Source: an uncultured Collinsella sp.
GTDB taxonomy: Bacteria > Actinomycetota > Coriobacteriia > Coriobacteriales > Coriobacteriaceae
Length of the DNA: 32,642 nt
Assembly: GCA_938023905.1 (NCBI GenBank)
Contig: CALJCO010000141.1
Coordinates: 1-32,642, forward strand
Direction: 5' to 3'
Under the pieces are notes generated by a model. It was not told the DNA's origin, ran no database searches, and saw only the letters and a program-made list of their open reading frames with translations. The translations under genes were made by a program, and so were the position numbers. The first letter of the stretch is position 1; every line of letters begins with the position of its first letter. Below are positions 15,423 to 22,931 of this stretch, in pieces.

Positions 15423-16232
15423 ATGCTGCAGGTCATCATTTCGCCCGCCAAGCAAATGCGCGCGGCCCAAGATGCTTTTGAAGTCCAGGGCATTCCACCT
15501 TTTGCGCACGAGACGGCTCGCCTCCACCGCGCACTGCTAGATATCGAGCGGAATGAAGGCAGCGGCGGCCTGCAGGCGCTGTGGAACGTGAGTGACAAAC
15601 TGCTGGGGCCTTGCCTCAACACCCTGCATGAGTTTGGGCCCATCCTGAAAAACGGCGATCTCGACAATCCCGCACTCGCCCGTCACCTCTCCCCTGCCGT
15701 CATGTCCTATCACGGCATTCAATACCAGAGCATGGCGCCCGAGGTGATGGATTCCGCGCAGCTCGCATGGCTGCAAGACCATCTGTGGATCCTCTCGGGC
15801 CTTTACGGATGCGTACGCCCCTTTCATGCCGTGGAACCGTATCGACTGGAGATGGGCGCGAAGCTTGCCGTCGGCGATGCCCGAGACCTCTACGCGTTTT
15901 GGGACGACAAGCTCGCACGGGCCATCGCTCCGGCGGGCTCCAACGCTACAATCGTCAACCTCGCCAGTGCGGAATACGCCAAAGCCGTTCTGCCCCGCCT
16001 CACCACCGATGCCACGGTCGTCACGTGTCTCTTTGGCGAAGGCATCCGCAACGGCAAGCCCATCCAGCGCTCGACCGCCAGCAAAAAGGCACGCGGCTCC
16101 ATGGTGCGCTGGATGGCAGAAAACAAGCTCGAGGATGTAAGCGGGCTCACCGCGTTCGACGTTGGCTATCGCCACTTTCCCGAGCTTTCAAATAAAAACA
16201 CTTTGGTCTTCCTGAACGAACAGGCCTTGTAG
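15423..16232 (+). CDS. yaaA: Peroxide stress protein YaaA (UPF0246/DUF328)
   Basis: Family proteins lower free intracellular iron and limit DNA damage during hydrogen peroxide stress in E. coli. The 269 residues have the typical start LQVIISPAKQM, the SYHGIQYQSM block, LSGLYGCVRPFHAVEPYRLEMG, FWDDKLA, VNLASAEYAKAV and a C-terminal DVGYRHFPELS. The start ATG at 15423 lies immediately after AGAGGAGAGTCC. A strong terminator in front of the start means transcription must begin inside it or read through; no clear promoter is visible. Confidence 0.93.
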   Translation: MLQVIISPAKQMRAAQDAFEVQGIPPFAHETARLHRALLDIERNEGSGGLQALWNVSDKLLGPCLNTLHEFGPILKNGDLDNPALARHLSPAVMSYHGIQYQSMAPEVMDSAQLAWLQDHLWILSGLYGCVRPFHAVEPYRLEMGAKLAVGDARDLYAFWDDKLARAIAPAGSNATIVNLASAEYAKAVLPRLTTDATVVTCLFGEGIRNGKPIQRSTASKKARGSMVRWMAENKLEDVSGLTAFDVGYRHFPELSNKNTLVFLNEQAL

Positions 16233-16272
16233 GACCACCGCTACTTTTGAATGTGCCGCCTAAGCACGGCGC

Positions 16273-16788
16273 CTATTCCGCCAAGCCGTCGGCTTTGGCA
16301 ATTTCATTTGTCGAGCCGTCCTGATAGGTAATCTTGACATGTTCTACCTCGGACACCGCAACACCCGACGGGGGCGCCAGACGCCATTCCGTCAGCGCAA
16401 TGTCCATGGTCGTGGGAACGTCCCCCTGATCTTTGAGCTCGACCGACAGCGTCTTAAGCGACGCATCGAAGGTCACGCGCTCGATCTCTTCACCAGGAAT
16501 GGATCCACCACTCAGCTGCAATTGCACAAACTCGTCGCGCGGATACCAATAGTCGCCCGGCGCGGCCACCGTGTTGCCGCCAGAGACCTTCATCGTCATA
16601 ATCGGCAGGGCATCGTCGGCCTCAAACTCCCATGCAGCGCCGCCGCGACCGCCAAACGTCCAGATACAAAAGGCAATCACCAGCACGGCAAGCACCGCAA
16701 AACCAATCGCGACAAGGCCATGGTGTGCACGGCTTTCCTCGGCCGATACATCCCATTGCGTCTCTCGATATAGATGCTTGTCTTCCAT
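16273..16788 (-). CDS. Unknown membrane-anchored protein (171 aa)
   Basis: I do not recognise a family. Residues 1-23 are polar and cytoplasmic-looking. Residues about 24-45 (LVAIGFAVLAVLVIAFCIW) form one membrane span, followed by a Gly/Arg-rich turn. The remaining 120 residues are predicted outside the membrane, with a soluble mixed-strand character (PRDEFVQLQLSGG, VEHVKITYQDGS). There is no lipobox. ATG at 16788 follows GGGGAGGCG, a good ribosome-binding site. It is convergent with yaaA and divergent from the thiC riboswitch. No clear terminator is seen between it and yaaA. Confidence 0.8.
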   Translation of the reverse strand: MEDKHLYRETQWDVSAEESRAHHGLVAIGFAVLAVLVIAFCIWTFGGRGGAAWEFEADDALPIMTMKVSGGNTVAAPGDYWYPRDEFVQLQLSGGSIPGEEIERVTFDASLKTLSVELKDQGDVPTTMDIALTEWRLAPPSGVAVSEVEHVKITYQDGSTNEIAKADGLAE

Positions 16789-16821
16789 GTACGCCTCCCC
16801 ACAGGCACGCTCGTTAGGCCA

Positions 16822-16844
16822 ATCGTACCCATTCGAGCTATACT
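16822..16844. promoter_or_regulatory. Overlapping divergent -10 elements (thiC and membrane protein)
   Basis: On the plus strand TATACT (16839-16844) sits 15 bases before the riboswitch and is a good -10 for thiC, though its -35 is weak. On the minus strand TACGAT (16822-16827) is a candidate -10 for the membrane-protein gene. The two overlap closely, so the promoters may interfere. Confidence 0.45.
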
Positions 16845-16858
16845 TGAGCCCATTACAT

Positions 16859-16951
16859 AAACGGGGAGCTTGTAGGACAGGACGGCAGGCTGAGATTGGG
16901 CGCGCCCGCCCTGACCCGCAAACCTGATATGGGTAATGCCAACGAAGGGAG
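16859..16951 (+). promoter_or_regulatory. TPP riboswitch (THI element) controlling thiC
   Basis: The thiamine pyrophosphate aptamer is recognised by ACGGGGAGC at its 5' side, the invariant GGCTGAGAT (16888-16896), CTGACCC (16911-16917), ACCTGAT (16922-16928), GGGTAATGCCA and ACGAAGGGAG. The last segment is also the thiC Shine-Dalgarno (AGGGAG, 16945-16950), nine bases before ATG. TPP binding should therefore sequester the ribosome-binding site, giving translational control. No separate terminator is seen between aptamer and gene. Confidence 0.93.
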
Positions 16952-16959
16952 CCGTGCCA

Positions 16960-18294
16960 ATGAGCACACAGACCGAGCCCAAGCTCGTCACGCAAATCGA
17001 CTTCGCCCGCGCTGGGCAGATCACACCGCAGATGAAGGAAGTCGCCGAGCGTGAGCATCGCGACCCCGAATACATCCGCGAGCGCGTGGCCGACGGCCGC
17101 ATCGCCATTCCCGCCAACATCGTGCACATCAAAAAAGGCATGCGCTCCTTTGGTGTCGGTGAGGGCCTGTCCACCAAGGTCAACGTGAACCTGGGCATCT
17201 CGGGCGACAAGGCCGATGCCGCCGAGGAATGGAAGAAGGTCAAGATCGCTGAGGACTTTGGCGCCGATGCCATCATGGACCTCTCCAACTCGGGCAAGAC
17301 GCGCCAGTTCCGCCAGCAGCTCATCGACGAGACGCCGCTCATGGTGGGCACCGTCCCTATGTACGATGCCATCGGCTACATGGAAAAGCCGCTGGTCAAG
17401 CTTACCAAGGACGACCTGTTCGAGGTCGTGCGCGCGCATGCCGAGGACGGCGTGGACTTTATGACCATCCACTGCGGCATCAACAAGTCGGTCACCAAGA
17501 CCTTTAAGGAGACCGGCCGCCTGATGAACATCGTCAGCCGCGGCGGCTCGCTGCTGTTTGGCTGGATGGAGGTCACCGGTAACGAGAACCCCTTCTACGA
17601 GTACTTTGACGAGCTGCTCGAAATTTGCCACGAGTACGACGTGACGATTTCGCTCGGCGACTCCTGCCGTCCGGGCTGCCTCTACGACTCCAACGACGCC
17701 ACCGAGACCGCCGAGATGATCGAGCTGGGCAAGCTGTGCAAGCGTGCCTGGGCAGCCGGCGTCCAGGTTATGGTCGAGGGACCGGGCCACATGGCGCTCG
17801 ACGAGATCGCCGCCAACATGAAGCTGCAGAAGCGCCTGTGCCACAACGCCCCGTTCTATGTGCTGGGGCCGCTGGTGACCGATATCGGCGTGGGCTACGA
17901 CCACATCACCGCCGCCATCGGTGGCGCCATCTCCGCCAGTTCCGGCGCCGACTTCCTGTGCTACGTGACACCGGCTGAGCACCTATGCCTGCCTAACGCC
18001 CAGGACGTGCTCGACGGCCTTATGGCCACCAAGATCGCCGCACACGCCGCCGACATCGCCAAGAAGGTGCCGCACGCCCGCGACATGGACGACAAGATGG
18101 GCCAGGCACGCCGTAAACTCGACTGGGATGCCATGTGGAAGTGCGCGCTCGACCCGGTCACCGGTAAGAAGCGCTACGAGGAGTCCCCTGCCGCCACCGA
18201 GGGCACCTGCACCATGTGCGGCAAGATGTGCGCCGTCCGCACCGTCAACAAGGTGTTCGAGGGCACGACGATCGACCTGGGCATGGAGGACTAG
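16960..18294 (+). CDS. thiC: Phosphomethylpyrimidine synthase
   Basis: Radical-SAM-type enzyme converting 5-aminoimidazole ribotide to hydroxymethylpyrimidine phosphate in thiamine synthesis. The 444 residues are the short anaerobe-type form. Visible blocks include SFGVGEGLSTKVNVNLG, DLSNSGKTRQFRQ, TIHCGIN, SLGDSCRPGCLYDS, VEGPGHMALDEI, YDHITAAIGGA and CYVTPAEHLCLP. The C-terminal cluster motif reads CTMCGKMC, spacing CX2CX3C rather than the CX2CX4C of long-form ThiC. ATG at 16960 is chosen because it directly follows the riboswitch-embedded Shine-Dalgarno. thiD follows 182 bases later. Confidence 0.96.
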   Translation: MSTQTEPKLVTQIDFARAGQITPQMKEVAEREHRDPEYIRERVADGRIAIPANIVHIKKGMRSFGVGEGLSTKVNVNLGISGDKADAAEEWKKVKIAEDFGADAIMDLSNSGKTRQFRQQLIDETPLMVGTVPMYDAIGYMEKPLVKLTKDDLFEVVRAHAEDGVDFMTIHCGINKSVTKTFKETGRLMNIVSRGGSLLFGWMEVTGNENPFYEYFDELLEICHEYDVTISLGDSCRPGCLYDSNDATETAEMIELGKLCKRAWAAGVQVMVEGPGHMALDEIAANMKLQKRLCHNAPFYVLGPLVTDIGVGYDHITAAIGGAISASSGADFLCYVTPAEHLCLPNAQDVLDGLMATKIAAHAADIAKKVPHARDMDDKMGQARRKLDWDAMWKCALDPVTGKKRYEESPAATEGTCTMCGKMCAVRTVNKVFEGTTIDLGMED

Positions 18295-18389
18295 CCTTAT
18301 CGTCGCGATCGCCTATAGGCTCGCCACAGCACCTGTCAATTGTTAACTTGTGAACATTTGCTTGCGTTTGCGTAAAGATTGCATCTCGT

Positions 18390-18430
18390 GCCCGGGTTCG
18401 GCATATCGCCGGCCTGGGCATCTTTATAAT
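18390..18430 (+). promoter_or_regulatory. Hairpin and TATAAT promoter between thiC and thiD
   Basis: GCCCGGG, CGGC, GCCG and CCTGGGC (18390-18419) form a two-part hairpin followed by ATCTTTATAAT. It may end thiC transcription. The consensus -10 TATAAT at 18425-18430, about 47 bases before the thiD start, looks like a thiD promoter, but its -35 falls within the hairpin and is poor. No riboswitch is seen in front of thiD. Confidence 0.4.
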
Positions 18431-18476
18431 GCGGGGTAAAAGACCCATTTGAATCCGACCGAACAAGGGAGCGAAC

Positions 18477-19307
18477 ATGGATCGCAGTAAGGTACCTGCC
18501 GTTCTATCCATCGCAGGATCCGATTCCAGCGGTGGCGCCGGCATTCAGGCCGACATCAAGACCATCACGGCGCACCGCCTGTATGCCGAGACGGCCATCA
18601 CCGCCATCACAGCGCAAAACACCCTGGGCGTCACCGCCGTGCAGGATATCTCGCCAGATATCGTAGCCGCGCAAATCGACGCCGTCTTTGACGACATCCG
18701 CCCGAGCGCCGTCAAGATCGGCATGGTTTCTTCTGTCGAGATTATCGAAGCCATCGCCGACCGCTTGAGCGCCTGGAACGCGACAAACGTGGTCGTGGAC
18801 CCCGTCATGGTAGCCACCTCGGGCGCTCGCCTCATTGCCGAGGATGCGGCCGAGGCGCTCACGCGTCGCCTGTTCCCGTTGGCGACCGTCATCACGCCCA
18901 ATATTCCCGAGGCCATGGCGCTGCTCGATTACGAGATCGATTCCGAGCGCACGCAGCAAAATGCCGCCATGCTCCTTACCCGCCGCTTTGGATGCGCGTC
19001 TCTGGTTAAGGGCGGACACCTTGTCAACGAGGCCAACGATGTGCTGGCAGAGCCCGCGCCACTCGATGACGAGGGCAACCACCTGGGCGATCCACTCACC
19101 ACGTGGTTCCGTCACAAGCGCATCGAGACCGACAACACGCACGGCACCGGCTGCACACTCTCGTCCGCCATCGCCTGCGCGCTGGCCCAGGGCATGGATC
19201 TTGCCGATGCCGTCAACGCCGGCAAGGCCTACTTAACGGGCGCTCTGGCCGCCGGCTTTGACATGGGCAAAGGCTCCGGCCCCGTCAACCACATGTGGCA
19301 GTACTAA
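18477..19307 (+). CDS. thiD: Hydroxymethylpyrimidine/phosphomethylpyrimidine kinase
   Basis: Phosphorylates HMP and HMP-P to HMP-PP, the step after ThiC. The 276 residues fit the ribokinase-like ThiD family. Visible are SIAGSDSSGGAGIQADIKT near residues 11-29, AITAQNTLGV, VKIGMVSS, VVDPVMVATSGARL, TPNIPEA, LVKGGH and the anion-hole/catalytic GTGCTLSSAIACALA near residue 222. ATG at 18477 follows AAGGGAGCGAAC. Codon use matches thiC. It ends in a two-way hairpin. Confidence 0.95.
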   Translation: MDRSKVPAVLSIAGSDSSGGAGIQADIKTITAHRLYAETAITAITAQNTLGVTAVQDISPDIVAAQIDAVFDDIRPSAVKIGMVSSVEIIEAIADRLSAWNATNVVVDPVMVATSGARLIAEDAAEALTRRLFPLATVITPNIPEAMALLDYEIDSERTQQNAAMLLTRRFGCASLVKGGHLVNEANDVLAEPAPLDDEGNHLGDPLTTWFRHKRIETDNTHGTGCTLSSAIACALAQGMDLADAVNAGKAYLTGALAAGFDMGKGSGPVNHMWQY

Positions 19308-19351
19308 ATAGCCAGCAACCTGCCAAAAAGGGACAGGCTACCTTGCACCAA

Positions 19352-19426
19352 AAACCGTCGCAACATTCGATGAAAATCGTGCAAACGCAAAAAATCATTA
19401 AATGTTGCGACGGTTTGATTTTAGAT
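19352..19426. terminator. Long-stem bidirectional terminator after thiD
   Basis: Perfect 16-bp arms AAACCGTCGCAACATT (19352-19367) and its complement (19401-19416) enclose 33 bases with a small CGAT-GAAA-ATCG hairpin. The plus strand is followed by GATTTTAG and the minus strand by a run extending the T-rich end (TTTTTGG). It can serve convergent thiD and the pentapeptide-repeat gene. Confidence 0.7.
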
Positions 19427-19452
19427 AGCGGTCGAGCAAAGGACCAGAGCGC

Positions 19453-20064
19453 CTATTCGTCGGCGAGTTGAATTCCCAACAAACCCGAGAGTGCCAGCGC
19501 CTGCTCGGCATTGACCGTCAAGCCACGCAACTCATGGTAATCGCCCGAAACAACGGGCGCTGCAAATGTACAGCGCGACACATCAACGCCGGAAAGCGAC
19601 GTCTTGAACACATCAACACGCGTCAGGTCACAGCCATCCAGGCGTATCTGAACCAGCTTGGCACCCTGAAACGCAGCCTCTCTCAGACGTGTATCGCATG
19701 CTGTCATAGGGCCAATGCGTCCCTCCGAAAGGTTCGCATAGCTCAAATCGCACGATCCAAACGACACGCTCGACAGGCGCGCCTTGAGCAAGTTGAGTCC
19801 CGGTGCCGAGCAGTTAACGAAGTCACAGCGGCTGAGCCAGCAGCCTTCCATGTTGCAGCGGATAAAGCGGCAACCGCGAAACACCACGTCGCGAAACGTC
19901 GAGCCGCTCCAGTCAACGCTATCGAACTCGCAAGATCGGAACACAACGCCATCGAAGGTCGCGCCGTTCGCCACGTCGTAGGCAAGATCCAAATCCTCAA
20001 AAGCGGTATTGGAGACGAGCTCATCGCCCTCGGCAAAGAGGTCGATGAGCTCGTCCATGCCCAT
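19453..20064 (-). CDS. Pentapeptide-repeat protein, Qnr-like
   Basis: A 203-residue protein made almost wholly of five-residue repeats with Phe/Leu at the central position (FDGVVF, FRDVVF, CDFVNC, CDLSYANLSEG, CDLTRVDV), predicted to form a right-handed quadrilateral beta-helix. The C-terminal end (LTVNAEQALALSGLLGIQ) resembles the capping helix of Qnr-type gyrase-protection proteins, and the length is close to Qnr. A DNA-mimic, gyrase-binding role is inference. ATG at 20064 or 20058 is used; neither has a strong ribosome-binding site, and an upstream in-frame extension exists. It follows the SGNH hydrolase gene by 79 bases on the same strand. Confidence 0.75.
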   Translation of the reverse strand: MGMDELIDLFAEGDELVSNTAFEDLDLAYDVANGATFDGVVFRSCEFDSVDWSGSTFRDVVFRGCRFIRCNMEGCWLSRCDFVNCSAPGLNLLKARLSSVSFGSCDLSYANLSEGRIGPMTACDTRLREAAFQGAKLVQIRLDGCDLTRVDVFKTSLSGVDVSRCTFAAPVVSGDYHELRGLTVNAEQALALSGLLGIQLADE

Positions 20065-20101
20065 ATGGCAGCCAATCCGTTCGTTTACCCGGGCAAAACC
20101 A

Positions 20102-20128
20102 CCACAAAGGTGCCTGTCCCCTTTGCGG
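20102..20128 (-). repeat. Short dyad with GGGGACAGGCACC motif
   Basis: CCACAAAGG (20102-20110) and CCTTTGCGG (20120-20128) form a near-perfect dyad around TGCCTGTCC. On the minus strand it reads AAAGGGGACAGGCACCTTTG. A close variant, AAGGGACAGGCTACCTT, lies at 19328-19344. Both are just after stop codons. Confidence 0.5.
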
Positions 20129-20143
20129 TGGCTTGGGGTCGCG

Positions 20144-20803
20144 CTACTCACCGAGCATCTCTTGGAGCTTGGCTGCCACGGCATGTCCCAAGCTCTCGTG
20201 GCTTTCGGGCATCATATGCAGATAGTCGATATCGCCCGGCTCGGCAAACTCGGCGGCATTCAAAAAGTCGCAGCCAAACTGCTCGGCCACGTGCGCATAG
20301 TACTCGCCAAAATGTTCAGATGCCTCGACGGAACGCTCGTCAAAATCGGTCATATATACATCGGCGATCTGCGGCTTGATCTTGATAGGAGCCATCAGCA
20401 GGATGCGCGGGCAAGGCGCAGCGTCGGTCCACGGAAACGCGCGGACGGCGCGAATCAGCGCCATGGCGCCACGGGCGATATCGGAAGCTGTCACGTTAAA
20501 GACCGTCTTACAGTCGTTGGTGCCCAGCATGATCACAATGGCGTCCAGCGGCTTATGGGCCTCGAGCAGCATCGGAAGCGCGCGAATGCCGTTGAGGTTA
20601 GTGTCCAGATGGCACATGTCGTCGCGTACCGTCGTGCGGCCGTTGAGGCCTTCTTCAATTACATGCCAGCCCTCGCCTAAGTCACGTTGGACCACGCCAC
20701 ACCAGCGCACATCCTGCGCATAGCGCACCGCGGTACCGTCGCGCATGCCCGCCGGATCGTAACCATAGGTGTTGCTGTCACCAAAGCACAGAACGTTTTT
20801 CAT
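20144..20803 (-). CDS. SGNH/GDSL-type hydrolase (esterase-like)
   Basis: Predicted cytoplasmic SGNH hydrolase of 219 residues. Block I is CFGDSNTYGYDP with nucleophile Ser9 or near, block II the Gly of EEGLNGRTT, block III GTNDCK near residue 100, and block V DYLHMMPESHESLG near 198 with Asp and His. Relatives act on acyl esters, including arylesterase and acetylxylan-type substrates; specificity is not readable here. There is no signal peptide. ATG at 20803 follows GGGGAGCTTACG. The upstream PARG-like gene has its own terminator, so this gene probably starts its own transcript. Confidence 0.88.
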   Translation of the reverse strand: MKNVLCFGDSNTYGYDPAGMRDGTAVRYAQDVRWCGVVQRDLGEGWHVIEEGLNGRTTVRDDMCHLDTNLNGIRALPMLLEAHKPLDAIVIMLGTNDCKTVFNVTASDIARGAMALIRAVRAFPWTDAAPCPRILLMAPIKIKPQIADVYMTDFDERSVEASEHFGEYYAHVAEQFGCDFLNAAEFAEPGDIDYLHMMPESHESLGHAVAAKLQEMLGE

Positions 20804-20820
20804 CGTAAGCTCCCCACTCA

Positions 20821-20855
20821 ATAAAAAGCCGACAGGAGCAGCCTCTCCCGTCGGC
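20821..20855 (-). terminator. Terminator after the PARG-like gene
   Basis: GCCGAC (20828-20833) pairs with GTCGGC (20850-20855), with extra GG/CC pairs inside. The minus strand continues TTTTTATT. It lies within the 78-base gap before the SGNH hydrolase start. Confidence 0.8.
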
Positions 20856-20881
20856 TCGGTATATCGCATCACGAGCACCGT

Positions 20882-22015
20882 TTACAGGTACTTGCGCCAG
20901 TCGTCGTCATCCTCGTCATCCTCGGCAGCGGCCTGAGCCTGCTCGGCGGCACGGGCGGCTGCGGCGCGGGCGGCAACCTGAGCATAGGACTCCTCGTTTC
21001 GCTCGGGGAAGTTTGCCAGCACGTGCTCGAATTTGGCGAAGTCCTCGTCCCAGCGCGTAGAGGGCACGGCAAAGAAGACCTGCTTGACCTTGAAGTCGCC
21101 CGATGCGAGCTCCTTGCGGAAGAGCTCGGCCACGGCCTCGGCATCAAAGCCGTTGTTGTCGCAGCCCCATGCGCCCAGCACGAGCTTCTCGCGACCCAAC
21201 TCGTCGCAGATGGCGAGCACAAAGCGAATGCGGTCGCGCAGGGCATCCAGCAGAGCATCGTCGCTCACGCGATACTCCTGGCGGGCGCGCTTAACGTTGG
21301 GCGCGGCGGCCACGATCACGTCGGCGTATGCATGCACGTGGTTGCGGTCGAAGCGCACCGCAGGCACCACTAGGGCACGGTTACGATAGAGCTCGCAGTT
21401 GATGTTGCGGCGACGGTTCTCGCCGTACCACTTACGCTGCCTATCGAGAACGTTGTACAGATACGAATCGGCGCACAGCGTGGCCTCCTGGCCCAGATAA
21501 CCCTGAATATATCCACCGCCCGGATTGGTAAACGAGGCAAAGGCGAGCACGGCCATGTCGCAGAACTGCGCATAGCCGCGACCGTTATCGAGGATTGCCT
21601 GCGTGGCGGAGGCATCAAGCACAGTGACCTCGGGCAGGACCGGAGCGGGCTCCTCAGCAGGCGCGGACTCAGCTTCGGCGATTTCCTCGGCAGGCTCCTC
21701 GACGGGCTCGGGCGCCGCCTCGGTCTCGGGCGCTGCCTCGACCTCGGCAGTCTCCGCGTTCTCGACGTCCTCGGCGACCTGCTCTTCGGGGGCCACAGCA
21801 CTCTGAACCTTGGCCTTCATCGCCGCGACAAAGCCGGCAGGCATACCGTCAAACTCGCGAACACCGGCAAGCGAACGCTCGATATCCTTGGCGCACGCTT
21901 CGGACACAGTTGCCACGTGACGCTCGGCGGCCTTGGCACGGGCCTCGCGCTTGGGATTGGGCTGACCCGCTCGGTTGGACCTGCGGTTACGGTTCCTGTT
22001 GTCGACGTCTGCCAT
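20882..22015 (-). CDS. PARG-like macrodomain protein (TIGR02452-type) with altered active site
   Basis: Residues about 130-345 match the bacterial poly(ADP-ribose) glycohydrolase-like family: LAFASFTNPGGGYIQGYLGQEA, LCADSYLYNVL, VVPAVRFDR, VIVAAAPNVKRA, LVLGAWGCDNNGFDAEAVAELF. The catalytic loop is GGG-X7-QEA (Gly166-168, Gln176, Glu177, Ala178), where the family usually has QEE; the second, catalytic Glu is replaced. The N-terminus (1-35) is rich in Arg/Asn and residues about 73-128 are a Glu/Pro/Ala linker; the C-terminus ends in an acidic tail. ATG at 22015 follows GAAAGGTGG. It may bind rather than hydrolyse ADP-ribose; that is inference. Confidence 0.8.
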   Translation of the reverse strand: MADVDNRNRNRRSNRAGQPNPKREARAKAAERHVATVSEACAKDIERSLAGVREFDGMPAGFVAAMKAKVQSAVAPEEQVAEDVENAETAEVEAAPETEAAPEPVEEPAEEIAEAESAPAEEPAPVLPEVTVLDASATQAILDNGRGYAQFCDMAVLAFASFTNPGGGYIQGYLGQEATLCADSYLYNVLDRQRKWYGENRRRNINCELYRNRALVVPAVRFDRNHVHAYADVIVAAAPNVKRARQEYRVSDDALLDALRDRIRFVLAICDELGREKLVLGAWGCDNNGFDAEAVAELFRKELASGDFKVKQVFFAVPSTRWDEDFAKFEHVLANFPERNEESYAQVAARAAAARAAEQAQAAAEDDEDDDDWRKYL

Positions 22016-22080
22016 ACGTGGCCACCTTTCCTGTCGCTGCCGCTATCGGCTTTTCCCATCCATGATACCCCGCCGCGCAC

Positions 22081-22106
22081 AAAAAAGACGGCCCCGAAGG
22101 ACCGCC
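22081..22106 (-). terminator. Terminator after the Bax-inhibitor-1 family gene
   Basis: On the minus strand GGCGGTCC-TTCG-GGGCCGTC (two wobbles, TTCG tetraloop) is followed by TTTTTTG. It lies 50 bases after the stop codon. Confidence 0.85.
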
Positions 22107-22155
22107 TTTCGCATCGTTTTACCGTGTCCGGCAGGAAGCATCGCAATGCCGCGCT

Positions 22156-22851
22156 TTAATCGCGACGGCCGAGGATGTTCAGAATGCGCAGGAACACGTT
22201 GATAATGTCCACGAACAGGTTGGATGCCATGAGCACGGCGTTGGGCAGCGTGGGCGGCACCGTCGTTGCCACATAGGTGTCGTAGCCGATGAAGCCGGCG
22301 AACACCACGATCACGATCAGGTCGGTGATGGACTGCGAAACGCCCATGAACATCAGCACGATCTCGACCAGAATCGTGGCAAGCAGGATGCCAAAACCAA
22401 TGCCATACACACGCTGGAAGAACTTGGGGAAGGTCACGCCCAGCGCACCAAAGACAAAGGTGATGGCGGCCGTGGCGATAAAGGCGGTGTTAATGGTAGG
22501 CAGGTCGTAGTTGGCAAGACCAAACGACGCCGTCAGGCCAAAGGTGCTCGCAAAGACCACGTAGCCCACGAGTGACAGGCCCACGGACTGTTTGCTGGCA
22601 GCAGCCGACATCATGACCATGCCGACGATGGTCAAAATAAATGAGCCAAAGACCAGCGGCAAAGCGGCGCCGCTCATCATCATGCGCGCAAACGACATGG
22701 TGCTCGTAAAGTAAACACCGGCGCCCATGGCGCAAAAGCCCAAAAAGATCAGAGCAGACATGACAAGGTTGTACGCGCGCGGCGACATCTCCTTGGCACG
22801 GCTTGCGCCGGTCTCGATGGGGCCATTCTGATAGCCCTGGATATCGTTCAT
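22156..22851 (-). CDS. Bax inhibitor-1/YccA family membrane protein
   Basis: A 231-residue integral membrane protein with about seven spans from residue 27 onward. Family hallmarks are FGLTASFGLANYD, the GYDTYVATT turn with conserved Asp near residue 190, and the C-terminal LFVDIINVFLRILNILGRRD. Bacterial members such as BsYetJ act as pH-sensitive calcium leaks; others associate with membrane quality control. The role here is not known. ATG at 22851 follows GAAAGGACG. A small unknown gene lies 80 bases upstream on the same strand and may be cotranscribed. Confidence 0.92.
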   Translation of the reverse strand: MNDIQGYQNGPIETGASRAKEMSPRAYNLVMSALIFLGFCAMGAGVYFTSTMSFARMMMSGAALPLVFGSFILTIVGMVMMSAAASKQSVGLSLVGYVVFASTFGLTASFGLANYDLPTINTAFIATAAITFVFGALGVTFPKFFQRVYGIGFGILLATILVEIVLMFMGVSQSITDLIVIVVFAGFIGYDTYVATTVPPTLPNAVLMASNLFVDIINVFLRILNILGRRD

Positions 22852-22931
22852 AATTTCGTCCTTTCAAAAAGCACCGCGACGGCGCCGTAGCTGACAAGTT
22901 TCCTGCCATTGTACCCGAACGCCACGCGTTC

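Noticed and set aside
13889..15667. 592-codon minus-strand ORF opposite the M18 aminopeptidase
   Set aside because: Antisense shadow; M18 motifs and ribosome-binding site are on plus.
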